Shown here one piece after another: positions 55,606 to 64,000 of a stretch of 64,000 nt of DNA. Position 1 is the first letter of the stretch; the number at the start of each line of letters is the position of its first letter. Source of the stretch: Arthrobacter antibioticus (GTDB taxonomy: Bacteria; Actinomycetota; Actinomycetes; Actinomycetales; Micrococcaceae). The stretch lies in NCBI RefSeq assembly GCF_030063205.1, contig NZ_JASISQ010000001.1, forward strand, positions 124,001 to 188,000. Direction: 5' to 3'. The notes below the pieces were generated by a model, which was not told where the DNA came from, made no database searches, and saw nothing but the letters and a program-made list of their open reading frames with translations. The translations under genes and the position numbers were made by a program.

Positions 55606-56382
55606 CTAGCTGGTTCCGGCAGCAAGAACATGAGGATTTGATGCGTTGACCTCATCATTGACCATGGCCATAGTGCCGGCAAAGCTACCGGCCGCATGGG
55701 CGCCGGGCGATCCCACGGAGATCGCTTGGCGTCGTGCTGTTCGCAGTTCTGGGTGAAGTAACTGGACATGGTCATCTGCCCGGTCTAATCGGCTGGCCAA
55801 AACTAGCTCGTTACCCGGTTCACCACCTGCAACCTCTTCGCTATAGATGGCTGCAATTCGGTGTGCCACTGTACCGAGGAAACCCAACTGAAACTGCCGC
55901 CGCTCGAGGGTCTTCTCATGGGCAGACAAGTATGGCTTGTAGGGGTAGTCAAGCCACCAAGACTGCATGGCACTTTCTAGCTGCTGTTGCAGAGAGGCAA
56001 AAAGGCGCAGGATTTGTCCAACATCAGATTCAGCCCCAATGAGGTACACAATCTTCTTGCTCCTGGTGGTTGCTTGCAACACCCGGACTGTATTGAACGC
56101 CAGTGCCACTGCCGTCAAACCCCTGGCCTGGCCAAGCCGGTAATGGCCGCGAAACTCATAGCGTTCCTCGACCATGGGCTCTAGTGGCTTGCCTGACTTA
56201 CCCGCTTCTGCATCGATGGTGGCCTGTTCAATCCCATAGCGAACCATGAGCCGTTCAGCGTGCTCTTGGAAGGTCTGGGCTTCGGCTGGAAACGGCGTAC
56301 TCTCCGCCTTGGCCAACAGTTTGGAGATCAGCGTGAGGGTCTTTTTTGACTTTCCGCTGGCTTCGCTGTGGGACTCCATCAT
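55606..56382 (-). CDS. DUF2786 domain protein
   Basis: 258-residue soluble protein. ATG 56382 (MMESHSEASG) is chosen because GAGGAG lies 8 bases upstream; the frame is open back to 56490 but enters the tRNA terminator. DUF2786 covers about residues 12-50 (LISKLLAKAESTPFPAEAQTFQEHA), with a following conserved segment (EERYEFRGHYRLGQARGLTAVALA). Some family members are annotated as DNA-binding or phage-related, but function is not established. No close partner gene. Confidence 0.82.
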   Translation of the reverse strand: MMESHSEASGKSKKTLTLISKLLAKAESTPFPAEAQTFQEHAERLMVRYGIEQATIDAEAGKSGKPLEPMVEERYEFRGHYRLGQARGLTAVALAFNTVRVLQATTRSKKIVYLIGAESDVGQILRLFASLQQQLESAMQSWWLDYPYKPYLSAHEKTLERRQFQLGFLGTVAHRIAAIYSEEVAGGEPGNELVLASRLDRADDHVQLLHPELRTARRQAISVGSPGAHAAGSFAGTMAMVNDEVNASNPHVLAAGTS

Positions 56383-56493
56383 CTTCTGACTCCTCAACAC
56401 TGGCAACCCGGGCTTAGGCGAGGATTCGGGCCCGCCATTGTGGGACATTGATACTGCTGCGAGACACTCATACGCCAGGTATAGAAACAAAAA

Positions 56494-56527
56494 AGACTCC
56501 TTGGGAACCTAAGTTCCCAAGGAGTCT
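56494..56527 (-). terminator. Terminator after tRNA-Leu
   Basis: AGACTCCTTGGGAAC (56494-56508) pairs perfectly with GTTCCCAAGGAGTCT (56513-56527), loop CTAA. On the minus strand TTTTTTGTTTCT follows, ideal for ending the tRNA transcript 6 bases past its 3' end. Confidence 0.95.
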
Positions 56528-56532
56528 GTCAG

Positions 56533-56615
56533 TGCGCGGAAAGGGACTTGAACCCTCACCCCGTTTCCAGGACTAGCACCTCAAGCTAGCGCGTCTGCCA
56601 TTCCGCCACCCGCGC
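56533..56615 (-). tRNA. tRNA-Leu (anticodon GAG)
   Basis: On the minus strand an 83-base class II tRNA folds with acceptor stem GCGCGGG/TCCGCGC (one G-U pair), D-arm GGCGGAATGGCAGACGC, anticodon stem CTAGC/GCTAG around TTGAGGT (anticodon GAG, reading CUC and CUU), a variable arm about CCTGGAAACGG, T-arm GAGGGTTCAAGTCCCTT and discriminator A. The CCA end is not encoded. Confidence 0.96.
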
Positions 56616-56817
56616 AGGTGATTGCCGGAGATCGATTCTTCTCTTCAGATGAATCGTTGTCTCCCGCAGCAGCGATGAAAACAATAGCACAGCTTTTAGG
56701 GGAAAGAAAAATCGTTGACTGGTACCGGTTTTTGGTCCTTGAAACACTATTAAATTCTCCGCCAAATTCGGCCGAAGGTAGGCTGGACACGACATCACCA
56801 CACAAAGGAGTCTTCTC

Positions 56818-58122
56818 GTGAACACTGTCAGGGCCGAGGACGAAGTAGCAGGTATCTGCGCCGATCTTATTCGATTCGACACAAGCAACTTTGCCGACAA
56901 TGAAGGTCCTGGTGAGCGGGCCATTGCGGAGCACACGGCGGCCCTCATCTCAGAGGTGGGACTGTCCGCGGAACTGTTCGAGTCATCCCCGGGACGCGCG
57001 AATGTCATCACTCGGATGGAAGGCACTGACCCCTCACTTCCTGCGTTAGTGGTGCACGGCCACCTTGACGTTGTTCCCGCCCAAGCTCACGACTGGAGCG
57101 TGGATCCATTCTCCGGAGAAGAACGCGACGGTTTGATTTGGGGTCGAGGCGCGGTGGACATGAAGGATATGGACGCCATGATCCTCTCCGTCATGCGCTC
57201 CATGAGCAGGGAGGGCCGGAAACCTAAGCGTGACATTGTTTTTGCATTCTTCGCGGATGAAGAAGCCGGGGGAACTTATGGGGCGCGTTGGGCGGTGGAC
57301 AACCGTCCCGAGCTCTTTGAAGGGGCAACCGAGGCAATCTCTGAAGTAGGTGGATTCTCCACAGACATCAATGGAAAACGCGCCTACCTTTTGCAGACGG
57401 CGGAGAAAGGGCTTGCTTGGCTGCGTCTGACTGCCCATGGCCGGGCCGGCCACGGTTCCCATATCAATACAGACAACGCCGTGACCCGGCTCGCCCGGGC
57501 GGTTACCCGCATCGGCGATTACCAGTGGCCCATTGAGTACACGGATACTACACGCGCATTTTTGGAAGGTGTTTCAGAACTCACGGGTATTGAATTCGAT
57601 GAGTCTAACCCGGAAACACTCCTGAGCCAGCTGGGCACGGTCTCCCGTTTTGTTGGTGCAACGCTGCAAAACACATCCAACCCGAGTTTTCTCAGCGGCG
57701 GCTACAAGGCCAACGTGATCCCAGGCACCGCTGAAGCCATGATCGACGTCCGGACACTGCCCGGCCAGCACGAACAGGTGCTAGAACTCATCCGTGAACT
57801 GGCGGGTGAGGGGGTTGAAATCTCAACCATCCACAACGATGTGTCCTTGGAGACGCCGTTTGCCGGAAACCTCGTTGACGCCATGATTGACTCCTTGCAT
57901 GCCGAGGACCTCGGCTCCACGGTGCTTCCCTACACACTCTCAGGCGGCACAGACAACAAGTCACTGAGCCGTCTGGGCATCACAGGTTACGGTTTCGCGC
58001 CGCTTCAGCTACCTCCTGAACTGGATTTCACCGGCATGTTCCACGGCGTGGATGAGCGAGTCCCGGTTGATTCGCTCAAATTCGGTGTCCGTGTCCTTGA
58101 CCGCCTGCTGAGCAACTACTAA
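56818..58122 (+). CDS. M20/M25/M40 family dipeptidase-like metallopeptidase
   Basis: 434-residue cytoplasmic peptidase with the M20 metal ligands: HGHLDVVPA (His82), GRGAVDMKDM (Asp114), and FADEEAGG (Glu148/Glu149). A dimerisation lid domain follows (about 195-310). GTG 56818 is the start. It is close to succinyl-diaminopimelate desuccinylase/ArgE/dipeptidases, so the exact substrate is unclear. The gene stands alone, divergent from tRNA-Leu. Confidence 0.92.
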   Translation: MNTVRAEDEVAGICADLIRFDTSNFADNEGPGERAIAEHTAALISEVGLSAELFESSPGRANVITRMEGTDPSLPALVVHGHLDVVPAQAHDWSVDPFSGEERDGLIWGRGAVDMKDMDAMILSVMRSMSREGRKPKRDIVFAFFADEEAGGTYGARWAVDNRPELFEGATEAISEVGGFSTDINGKRAYLLQTAEKGLAWLRLTAHGRAGHGSHINTDNAVTRLARAVTRIGDYQWPIEYTDTTRAFLEGVSELTGIEFDESNPETLLSQLGTVSRFVGATLQNTSNPSFLSGGYKANVIPGTAEAMIDVRTLPGQHEQVLELIRELAGEGVEISTIHNDVSLETPFAGNLVDAMIDSLHAEDLGSTVLPYTLSGGTDNKSLSRLGITGYGFAPLQLPPELDFTGMFHGVDERVPVDSLKFGVRVLDRLLSNY

Positions 58123-58146
58123 CCAACTACTAGGAAACGACGCCCT

Positions 58147-59333
58147 ATGAGCATTCCACTGAAAGAATTACTACCTGATGAGCTGTTGGAGCGGTTTCGG
58201 GACCTGATGAGCTGTTGGAGCGGTTTCGGGACCGGGCTAAAGGCTATGACGAGCGCAATGAGTTCTTTCATGAAGACTTAGCCGAGCTGAAGGCGCAAGG
58301 ATACTTGGGCATGTTTGCCTCAATGGACGACGGCGGACTTGGCTTTGGTCTGGAACAGGTCGCCGCCGCGCAACGCAGGTTAGCAACAGCGGCACCAGCC
58401 ACAGCATTGGCGATCAATATGCATCTGGTGTGGACCGGCGTCGCACATTTGCTCGCATGCCGCGGGGATGACTCCCTGCACTATGTGCTCAAGGAAGCTG
58501 TAGCCGGGGAAGTATTTGCTTTTGGGAACTCGGAGGCTGGTAATGACTCAGTGCTTTTCGACTCCAACACAGTGGCCACTGCATTGGAGGACGGCAGCTA
58601 TTCATTTACCGGCACCAAGATTTTTACATCCTTATCCCCAGCGTGGACACGACTGGGTATTTTCGGCAAGGATGAATCGGGAGACGAACCCTGCCTTGTG
58701 CACGCATTCATCACTCGGGAAACACCTGGGTACACCATCAAGGACGACTGGAACACGCTGGGTATGCGTGCCAGCCAATCTAATACAACCGTGCTCAACG
58801 GTGCAGTTGCACCGGCGGATCGCGTTTTTCGAAAACTTCCCGTGGGCCCCACAGCGGATCCGCTCATTTTCTCCATTTTTGCGTGCTTTGAGACGCTACT
58901 TGCCGCTGTCTATACGGGTTTGGGGGAGCGGGCGCTGGAACTCGGAGTAGCCACTGTTCACCGACGCAAATCCAAGAAAACAGGGAAGAGTTACGCCCAA
59001 GATCCGGATATCCGGTGGCGCATAGCGGATGCCGCTTTAGCCATGGATGGGCTGTACCCACAGGTGGAGTCGCTAGCCAGGGATGTGGATAATCTTGTGA
59101 ACCATGGCAGCCAATGGTTCCCAAGAATGGTAGGGCTAAAAGTGCGGGCAACCGAGACGGCCAGAACCGTTGTTGATCTCATCATTCGAGTCAGTGGTGG
59201 TGGGACCTATTTCACCGGGAACGAGCTTGGCCGACTCTACCGAGACGTGTTGGCGGGCATGTTTCACCCCTCAGATGACGAGTCGGCTCATTCAACCATT
59301 GCCAACGCGTGGTTGGGGCCAATTGAGCCCTAA
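58147..59333 (+). pseudogene. Acyl-CoA dehydrogenase gene with 29-bp duplication frameshift near 5' end
   Basis: The ATG at 58147 begins MSIPLKELLPDELLERFRD, but a 29-base tandem duplication (58174-58202 and 58203-58231) shifts the frame, so this reading ends at a TAG a short way downstream. Removing one copy restores a continuous acyl-CoA dehydrogenase. The main body is open from a TTG at 58215 to 59333 (372 residues) and still has the family regions (FGNSEAGND, GTKIFTSLSPAWTRLG, NTLGMRASQSNTTVLNGAVAPADRVF). It may be translated without its first 13 residues, be phase-variable, or be inactive. It follows the M20 gene by 24 bases. Confidence 0.85.
58174..58231. repeat. 29-bp exact tandem duplication
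   Basis: Two exact copies of a 29-base unit (starting CCTGATGAGC, ending TTTCGGGA) sit side by side. As 29 is not a multiple of 3 it breaks the frame of the acyl-CoA dehydrogenase gene. The CC after the second copy also matches. Confidence 0.97.
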
Positions 59334-59427
59334 CCTGCACGTTCGGTGGCGGGCGCAGTGAACAGTTCATCTCGTTAGAAGTCGCGTTAGAAATCGGGTG
59401 AAAAGAAGTGGGCTAGCAAAGAGTTCG

Positions 59428-59667
59428 CTAGTAGATGGTTAGTGTCCGCTCGACTCGGAGTACTTTTCTGCGCATGAGATATTTCCGTTCTCCACCCAAG
59501 TACAGGGTGCTGCGCTCGAGCTCCCACTTGCCATATTCGGCATGCTCGCGCAACCGCTGGTACGCACCCGGAACGGACTCCCTTGACCCCACAGTAATGA
59601 CGAGATACTCGAATTGACGCACTGGCGCACCTTGGCCTGTGCGTACCGGTTTCAGCGATTCCCTCAT
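59428..59667 (-). CDS. DUF5703 family small protein
   Basis: 79 residues from ATG 59667, which is preceded by GGAAGG 7 bases upstream; a longer frame to 59709 exists. The sequence QFEYLVITVGSRESVPGAYQRLREHAEYGKWELE... matches DUF5703, a small actinobacterial family with a conserved HAEYGxWEL core (residues 43-51 here) and a basic C-terminus (KYLMRRKVLRVERT). Often in synteny with the akr-uppP-mshC region. Function unknown. Confidence 0.85.
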   Translation of the reverse strand: MRESLKPVRTGQGAPVRQFEYLVITVGSRESVPGAYQRLREHAEYGKWELERSTLYLGGERKYLMRRKVLRVERTLTIY

Positions 59668-59797
59668 GGACTGTCCTTCCCGCCCCCTGTGGATTTTCTT
59701 TGCGTTCAATACTAAAGCTACCTGTTGCGGTCCATGCTAGATGCCTCATAGGCAAAAGGACTTTCAAGTTTGTTAGCACACTGGTACCGTCAATCGC

Positions 59798-60097
59798 ATG
59801 AGCATCGAACCCCGCGCAGCACTGAGCGCCTTGACCACAGCATTAGAAGAACACTTGGTGGCCGCATCAGCGCGCCGAGGGGAAGAAGATCCGATTGTCG
59901 AGGCAACTTTCCTGGGTATCATCGACGCCTTTGAAGCCTACGAAGAAGCCCTCTTTGATGCCTTTGACGAAGTGACGCCACTTGTCATTTACGGTGAGAA
60001 CGACGATGACGATATTGACTTCGAGGACGATGATGAAGATGACGATGATGATGACCAAGACGATGCGGATTCAGACGGCGGGGATGCACACGGCTAA
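59798..60097 (+). CDS. Small conserved actinobacterial protein with Asp-rich tail
   Basis: 99 residues. The first 65 resemble a small helical protein (ALTTALEEHLVAASARRGEEDPIVEATF) known in several actinobacteria near DUF5703 genes; the tail from about residue 70 is nearly all Asp/Glu (DDDDIDFEDDDEDDDDDD). The start ATG 59798 has no strong ribosome-binding site. The acidic tail could bind divalent cations or basic partners. No function assigned. Confidence 0.82.
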   Translation: MSIEPRAALSALTTALEEHLVAASARRGEEDPIVEATFLGIIDAFEAYEEALFDAFDEVTPLVIYGENDDDDIDFEDDDEDDDDDDQDDADSDGGDAHG

Positions 60098-60180
60098 GAA
60101 TCAGCCGGGGTGATCCAACAGCTCCGTGGGTGATACCTGGTGAGCTGTGAGAACTGAACTGCCAGAATATGAACTATAAA

Positions 60181-60218
60181 AAATACGGCGGGCTCTCCAA
60201 GGAGGGCCCGCCGTATTT
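60181..60218. terminator. Bidirectional terminator between small acidic gene and aldo/keto reductase
   Basis: AAATACGGCGGGC (60181-60193) pairs perfectly with GCCCGCCGTATTT (60206-60218); A-rich bases precede and TTTCTTC follows, so it can end both convergent transcripts. Confidence 0.92.
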
Positions 60219-60248
60219 CTTCACAAGTGAGTACTTTCTTACAAAGAA

Positions 60249-61187
60249 CTACCGCTGGGGACGTGAAACCTCGCTGAGTACTTTGACAATCTGGTCCGGC
60301 AACGGAGCCAGCGACGACTTCATAATTTCCTTTAATTGTTCTCCAGTGCGAGGGCCAACAATCGCAGCAGACACACCGTGATTCTCTAGGAGCCAGCTCA
60401 GAGCTACATCCAACGGTTTGCGTCCCAGCCCGTCTGCGGCGGTAATGAGAGCCTCGGTAATCCGGCTGGGGCGACCTTCCAAGTATTTCTCCACGTAGCT
60501 TCCCATGGTGGCGCTGGCAGCCCTTGAATCGGCAGGGATCTGACCACGGTACTTGCCTGTCAGCACACCCCGACCCAGCGGTGCCCAGCACAACAGTCCG
60601 GCACCTACGTGCTCGGCGGCAGGAATCACTTCTTGCTCAGCGGCTCGTGCCAACAGTGAGTACTCAACCTGGTTGGCCACAATGGGTGTATCTGACAAAG
60701 TAGCGGCACGCGCCAGCTGCCAGCCGTTGTAGTTGGACACGCCGGTGTAGCGGACACGTCCGCTACTGACAGCATATTCAAGGGCCCCAAGGGTTTCTTC
60801 CAAGGGCACGTTTTCATCCCAAATATTTGCCAGCCACAGGTCTAGATGATCGGTGCCGAGCCGGGCAAGAGAGGCATCGAGACCGGCCAACATGGCCCGT
60901 TTGGAAGTATCAACCATTCGTTTTCCATTGCGATGACTGATTCCCGCTTTGGAAATCAAAACAACATCGCTGCGTGGGACCACATCCCCCAGTAGCTCGC
61001 CAAGGATTGCCTCGCTACGGCCCTCAACGTGGCTCACCGCGGTGTCCAAAGTTGTTCCGCCGCCATCCACAAAGTCACGTAGCTGCGTGCGGGCAGTCTC
61101 TGCGTCGGTTTCATTGCCCCAGGTCATTGTGCCCAAGGTCAGCGCGGAGACGCGCAACCCACTGGTGCCCATGAATCGTTGTTCCAT
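60249..61187 (-). CDS. Aldo/keto reductase family protein with altered catalytic tetrad
   Basis: 312-residue (beta/alpha)8 protein from ATG 61187 (MEQRFMGTSG), no clear ribosome-binding site. The fold is typical (GTMTWG, then the NADP-binding end with SWLLENHGVSAAIVGPRTGEQL). The catalytic tetrad Asp-Tyr-Lys-His is not intact: the motif LDTAVSHVEGRSE keeps Asp48 but has His53 at the Tyr site, Lys80 is kept (VLISKAG), and LWLANIWDE has Asn121 where His is usual. It may have no reductase activity or another role. Nothing nearby suggests the substrate. Confidence 0.87.
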   Translation of the reverse strand: MEQRFMGTSGLRVSALTLGTMTWGNETDAETARTQLRDFVDGGGTTLDTAVSHVEGRSEAILGELLGDVVPRSDVVLISKAGISHRNGKRMVDTSKRAMLAGLDASLARLGTDHLDLWLANIWDENVPLEETLGALEYAVSSGRVRYTGVSNYNGWQLARAATLSDTPIVANQVEYSLLARAAEQEVIPAAEHVGAGLLCWAPLGRGVLTGKYRGQIPADSRAASATMGSYVEKYLEGRPSRITEALITAADGLGRKPLDVALSWLLENHGVSAAIVGPRTGEQLKEIMKSSLAPLPDQIVKVLSEVSRPQR

Positions 61188-61279
61188 ACGTGCTAGCTTA
61201 CGGTGAACTTTGAGCGCACAACGCGCGTCGATACCCCGGTTGGACACTACATGTCCGCACATGCTTTAGGCTGAAACCC

Positions 61280-62116
61280 GTGAACTGGTTTGAAGCAGCC
61301 TTCTTAGGCCTAATCCAGGGCCTGACAGAATTCCTCCCGATTTCCTCAAGCGCCCATCTTTTTGTTGTCGGCAAATTCCTGCCATCGGGCGCTGACCCCG
61401 GTGCCGCCTTTACTGCCGTCAGCCAACTTGGCACCGAGACAGCAGTGCTGGTTTATTTTTGGCGCGACATTGTTCGCATCATCAAAGCCTGGTGGGGATC
61501 TTTGCGCGGCAGGGTCCCTGGAACTGACCCGGATGTGCGCATGGGCTGGTTGGTCATCTTGGGTAGTCTGCCGATCGTGATCCTCGGTGTGCTGTTTCAA
61601 AGTCATATCGAATCAACTCTGCGTAACCTGTGGCTCGTTGCCACGACACTAATTGTCTTTGGGTTGATTCTGGCGGTTGCGGACACCGTGGCCCGCCAAA
61701 ACAGGGAACTCAAAGACCTCAGCTACAAGCACGGCATCATTTACGGCTTCGCCCAAGCCCTAGCTCTAATACCGGGTGTTTCACGTTCAGGAGGCACCAT
61801 TACAGCTGGTCTCTTGATGGGCTATACCCGCGAATCCGCCGCCCGGTACTCGTTCCTGCTGGCTATTCCGGCAGTTTTTGGCAGCGGTTTTTACGAGCTC
61901 TATAAAATCATGTCAGGACACCAAAGCGCTGACGGGCCCTTCGGAATTGGCGAAACAGCACTAGCCACTGTTATTGCTTTTGTCGTGGGCTACTTCATCA
62001 TTGGCTGGTTCCTCAAGTTCATCTCCACCAAGAGCTTCCGGCCTTTCGTCTGGTACAGGATCGGGTTGGGCTTGCTGCTTTATGTCTTGCTCGGCACTGG
62101 CGTCATCACGCCTTAG
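61280..62116 (+). CDS. uppP: Undecaprenyl-diphosphatase
   Basis: 278-residue membrane enzyme of the BacA/UppP family that recycles undecaprenyl pyrophosphate for cell-wall synthesis; it also gives bacitracin tolerance. Conserved motifs are [17 protein letters not shown] (residues 11-27) and [17 protein letters not shown] (near 163-179). The frame starts at GTG 61280, divergent from the aldo/keto reductase with 92 bases between them. The last codon is followed at once by a tandem repeat. Confidence 0.95.
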   Translation: MNWFEAAFLGLIQGLTEFLPISSSAHLFVVGKFLPSGADPGAAFTAVSQLGTETAVLVYFWRDIVRIIKAWWGSLRGRVPGTDPDVRMGWLVILGSLPIVILGVLFQSHIESTLRNLWLVATTLIVFGLILAVADTVARQNRELKDLSYKHGIIYGFAQALALIPGVSRSGGTITAGLLMGYTRESAARYSFLLAIPAVFGSGFYELYKIMSGHQSADGPFGIGETALATVIAFVVGYFIIGWFLKFISTKSFRPFVWYRIGLGLLLYVLLGTGVITP

Positions 62117-62281
62117 TAGCGACTTCCACCCTCCCCAGACCCGCTTCGCGCGCCCCGGGCCCCTCGGCCGGTAGCGCCTTCCACCCTCCCCAGACCCGCT
62201 TCGCGCGCCCCGGGCCCCTCGGCCGGTAGCGCCTTCCACCCTCCCCAGACCCGCTTCGCGCGCCCCGGGCCCCTCGGCCGG
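62117..62281. repeat. Minisatellite: three 55-bp tandem repeats
   Basis: Three side-by-side 55-base copies begin at 62117, 62172 and 62227; copies 2 and 3 look identical and copy 1 has one change (A for C at its sixth base). The unit is very GC-rich, with CGCGCGCCCCGGGCCCC and short palindromes (CCCGGG, CCGGCCGAGG). The array starts right after the uppP stop and ends 12 bases before the mshC start. Confidence 0.95.
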
Positions 62282-62293
62282 TAGGCTTAGGCT

Positions 62294-63586
62294 GTGAAAA
62301 CTTGGAAGTCTCTTGCCCTCCCTCAGCTGCCTGGCCTCATGCCCGGCATCCATCTGCATGAAACCACCACTCAGCGGGTGGTTCCCTTACCGGACACAGA
62401 ACCCGCCAGTATGTACGTCTGCGGCATCACCCCCTATGACGCCACGCATATTGGCCACGCAGCAACCTACGTAGCTTTTGATCTGCTCAACCGCGCATGG
62501 CGTGACCAGGACCGCACAGTGAATTATGTGCAGAATGTCACAGACATTGACGACCCTCTGCTTGAACGGGCCACCCGTGACGGCCAAGACTGGCGCGAAC
62601 TGGCTCTCTCCCAAACAGAACTCTTCCAAGCAGATATGGAAGCGTTAAACGTATTGGCCCCTGATCATTACATCGGCGCAGTCGAAGCAATCAGCTGGAT
62701 TGTCCCGGAAGTAGAAAAGCTCATCGCTGCTGGAATCGCCTATTCAGTACCGGGAAGTAATGGGGAGCCGGACGGAGATATTTACTTCTCTGTTGAGGCC
62801 GCCTCGGCATCGGAACAAACTGGTGGACTAGATTCCCCTTGGTGGCTGGGACAGATCTCCGGGCTCAGTCCAGATGAGATGCTTACCTTCTTTGCCGAAC
62901 GGGGCGGCGATCCGGAACGTGCAGGTAAACGCCATGCACTTGACCCTCTGCTCTGGCGCATAGCCCGTGAAGGCGAGCCGTTATGGGATGGCGCATCGCT
63001 GGGGGAGGGGCGCCCAGGCTGGCATATTGAATGCACCATTATTGCTCAGCGCTTCCTGCCCAAACCATTCATTGTCCAAGGTGGCGGCAGCGACCTGATC
63101 TTCCCCCATCACGAGATGGGAGCAGGACACGCCTACGCGCTGGAAAGCACTCCCATGGCGCTGCACTACAGCCACACAGGCATGGTAGGACTTGATGGCG
63201 AAAAAATGAGCAAGTCCTTGGGAAACTTGGTTCTTGTCTCTGTTTTGCGTCGGGAAGGCGTTGAACCTGCCGCCATTCGCCTGGCCATCCTTGCCCACCA
63301 CTACCGCGTCGACTGGTTCTGGACACAGGAGTTGCTGGAAAATGCGCAATACCGTCTAGAGCGTTGGCGCAAAGCGGTCCAGCTGGCTCCTGAAGGATCC
63401 GCCAAGCCTCTACTGGCAGAGCTGCGTGCGGCACTTTCTCAAGACCTGGATGCACCACGTGCACTGGCAGCCGTTGACGCTTGGGCGGCAACAGCTGGCG
63501 CAGCAGGAGCAAACCCAGTGGTTTCCGAACGGGACGCCGACCTGGTTTCTGACACACTCGAGGCACTTCTGGGAATTCAGCTCTAG
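62294..63586 (+). CDS. mshC: L-cysteine:1-D-myo-inosityl 2-amino-2-deoxy-alpha-D-glucopyranoside ligase
   Basis: Joins cysteine to GlcN-Ins, the third step of mycothiol synthesis, using ATP. It is a cysteinyl-tRNA synthetase paralogue of 430 residues with the zinc-ligand Cys43 ([14 protein letters not shown], 43-56), the HIGH motif (52-55), the zinc-site region HIECTIIAQ and PHHEMGAGH, and KMSKSLGN (about 305-312). The tRNA-binding C-terminal domain of CysS is missing, as in MshC. It starts at GTG 62294, 12 bases after the 55-bp repeats. Confidence 0.96.
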   Translation: MKTWKSLALPQLPGLMPGIHLHETTTQRVVPLPDTEPASMYVCGITPYDATHIGHAATYVAFDLLNRAWRDQDRTVNYVQNVTDIDDPLLERATRDGQDWRELALSQTELFQADMEALNVLAPDHYIGAVEAISWIVPEVEKLIAAGIAYSVPGSNGEPDGDIYFSVEAASASEQTGGLDSPWWLGQISGLSPDEMLTFFAERGGDPERAGKRHALDPLLWRIAREGEPLWDGASLGEGRPGWHIECTIIAQRFLPKPFIVQGGGSDLIFPHHEMGAGHAYALESTPMALHYSHTGMVGLDGEKMSKSLGNLVLVSVLRREGVEPAAIRLAILAHHYRVDWFWTQELLENAQYRLERWRKAVQLAPEGSAKPLLAELRAALSQDLDAPRALAAVDAWAATAGAAGANPVVSERDADLVSDTLEALLGIQL

Positions 63587-63608
63587 CAATTTCGCAGACA
63601 GATTTCGC

Positions 63609-63682
63609 AGACAGATACAAACAGACACAGAGGCAGCAGAATCAAACGGTGCTGTCTCTGTGTCTGTCTTTTGTATCTGTCT
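63609..63682 (+). terminator. Long imperfect hairpin after mshC
   Basis: Bases 63609-63638 (AGACAGATACAAAC and onward) pair almost fully with 63650-63682 (ending TTTTGTATCTGTCT), giving arms of about 30 bases; CTTTATAG follows. It stands between mshC and the convergent PAC2 gene, so it probably ends both transcripts. Part of the left arm is a small repeat (CGCAGACAGAT occurs twice). Confidence 0.8.
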
Positions 63683-63716
63683 CTTTATAGGTATCTGAGT
63701 CTCGAGCCCTGTGCCT

Positions 63717-64000
63717 CTAGGGCTGGTCTGTACCGCGGCGACGAAGGTAGCGTTCAAACTCTTTGGCGATCGATTCACCCGTAGCCTCGGGTAGCTCTGC
63801 GGTGTCCTTGGCCTCTTCCAACTGCTTAACGTAGGCGGCTATTTCAACGTCGTCGGCGGCAAGGTCGTTCACACCTCGTTCCCAAGCCTGAGCATCGTCG
63901 GCCAGTTCATCGGTGGAAAGCGGAACGTGCAAGAAATCCTCAATGCGGTTCAGCAGTGCCAACTCAGCTTTGGGGGAGGGTGCTTGGGCAACATAATGCG
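63717..64000 (-). CDS. PAC2 family protein (partial, N-terminus beyond window)
   Basis: The minus-strand frame is open across the right edge; about 93 codons are visible, ending at 63717. The C-terminal part HYVAQAPSPKAELALLNRIEDFL and the following Asp/Glu-rich stretch match the C-terminus of actinobacterial PAC2 (proteasome assembly chaperone-like) proteins, which lie close to mshC in mycobacteria too. The inner TTG at 63962 is not taken as a start because the frame continues. Confidence 0.85.
   Translation of the reverse strand, partial: HYVAQAPSPKAELALLNRIEDFLHVPLSTDELADDAQAWERGVNDLAADDVEIAAYVKQLEEAKDTAELPEATGESIAKEFERYLRRRGTDQP

Noticed and set aside
62117-62281. CRISPR-like array
   Set aside because: Units are directly adjacent without variable spacers and no cas genes are present, so it is a minisatellite.
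61961-62359. Minus-strand frame with repeated Gly/Arg-rich units over the 55-bp array
   Set aside because: Its repetitiveness is that of the DNA array; it overlaps uppP and mshC and looks non-coding.

Overview
The window reads as chromosomal DNA of a high-GC Gram-positive bacterium of the Micrococcaceae (Arthrobacter-like). The evidence is a mycothiol ligase (MshC), an OpcA-type G6PDH assembly factor, actinobacterial families (DUF222/HNH, DUF3099, DUF5703, DUF2786, 13E12-like), many GTG/TTG starts and ATGA-type gene overlaps. The GC content looks only moderately high for an actinobacterium, so a low-GC or cold-adapted member of the group is plausible. This is an inference from gene content; no database was searched.

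Layout. 1-7.6 kb (minus strand): pentose-phosphate and glycolytic operon tkt, tal, pgi, zwf, opcA (opcA cut by the left edge). 8-11 kb: heme A genes ctaB (+) and ctaA (-), with an ABC-2 exporter pair. 12.3-17.6 kb: suf operon sufR-sufB-sufD-Rieske-sufC-sufT, with no sufS or sufU, closed by a 25-bp bidirectional terminator. This order from opcA to sufT matches the Rv1445c-Rv1466 region of Mycobacterium tuberculosis as I remember it. 17.7-18.6 kb: zinc metallopeptidase. 18.7-23.9 kb: an AMP-forming acyl-CoA ligase and an unusual thiolase facing a BioY-BioM-BioN biotin transporter operon, which is the most interesting neighbourhood. 24-36.7 kb: housekeeping and small metabolic genes (ABC-F, YbaK, SURF1, DUF3099, FabG, SDR, SerB, ABC ATPase, TauE, SpoU methyltransferase, peroxiredoxin, L31B, lipoate-ligase-like protein, TDT carrier). 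36.7-44.6 kb: aminopeptidase N, YeiH carrier, zinc-ribbon SDR, glgC, and divergent glgA/glgM. 44.7-48.7 kb: DUF222/HNH gene and a lipoprotein plus PKD secreted pair, the most accessory-looking part. 48.8-55.5 kb: fatty-acid beta-oxidation cluster (acyl-CoA oxidase, TetR, FadA-type thiolase, FabG4-type reductase, MaoC hydratase) around a perfect 13-bp palindrome. 55.6-64 kb: DUF2786, tRNA-Leu(GAG), M20 peptidase, an acyl-CoA dehydrogenase broken near its 5' end by a 29-bp tandem duplication, small proteins, an aldo/keto reductase with altered catalytic residues, uppP, a 3 x 55-bp minisatellite, mshC, and the end of a PAC2 gene.

Together the genes cover central carbon metabolism (NADPH supply, glycogen precursor), cytochrome oxidase maturation (heme A, SURF1), Fe-S assembly, fatty-acid degradation, cofactor scavenging (biotin, lipoate) and thiol metabolism. 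I saw no CRISPR array, rRNA, insertion sequence or prophage. The candidates for a less described system are the ligase/thiolase/BioMNY locus, the zinc-ribbon SDR lacking the catalytic Tyr, the aldo/keto reductase lacking its Tyr and His, and the lipoate-ligase-like protein with its accessory domain at the N terminus.
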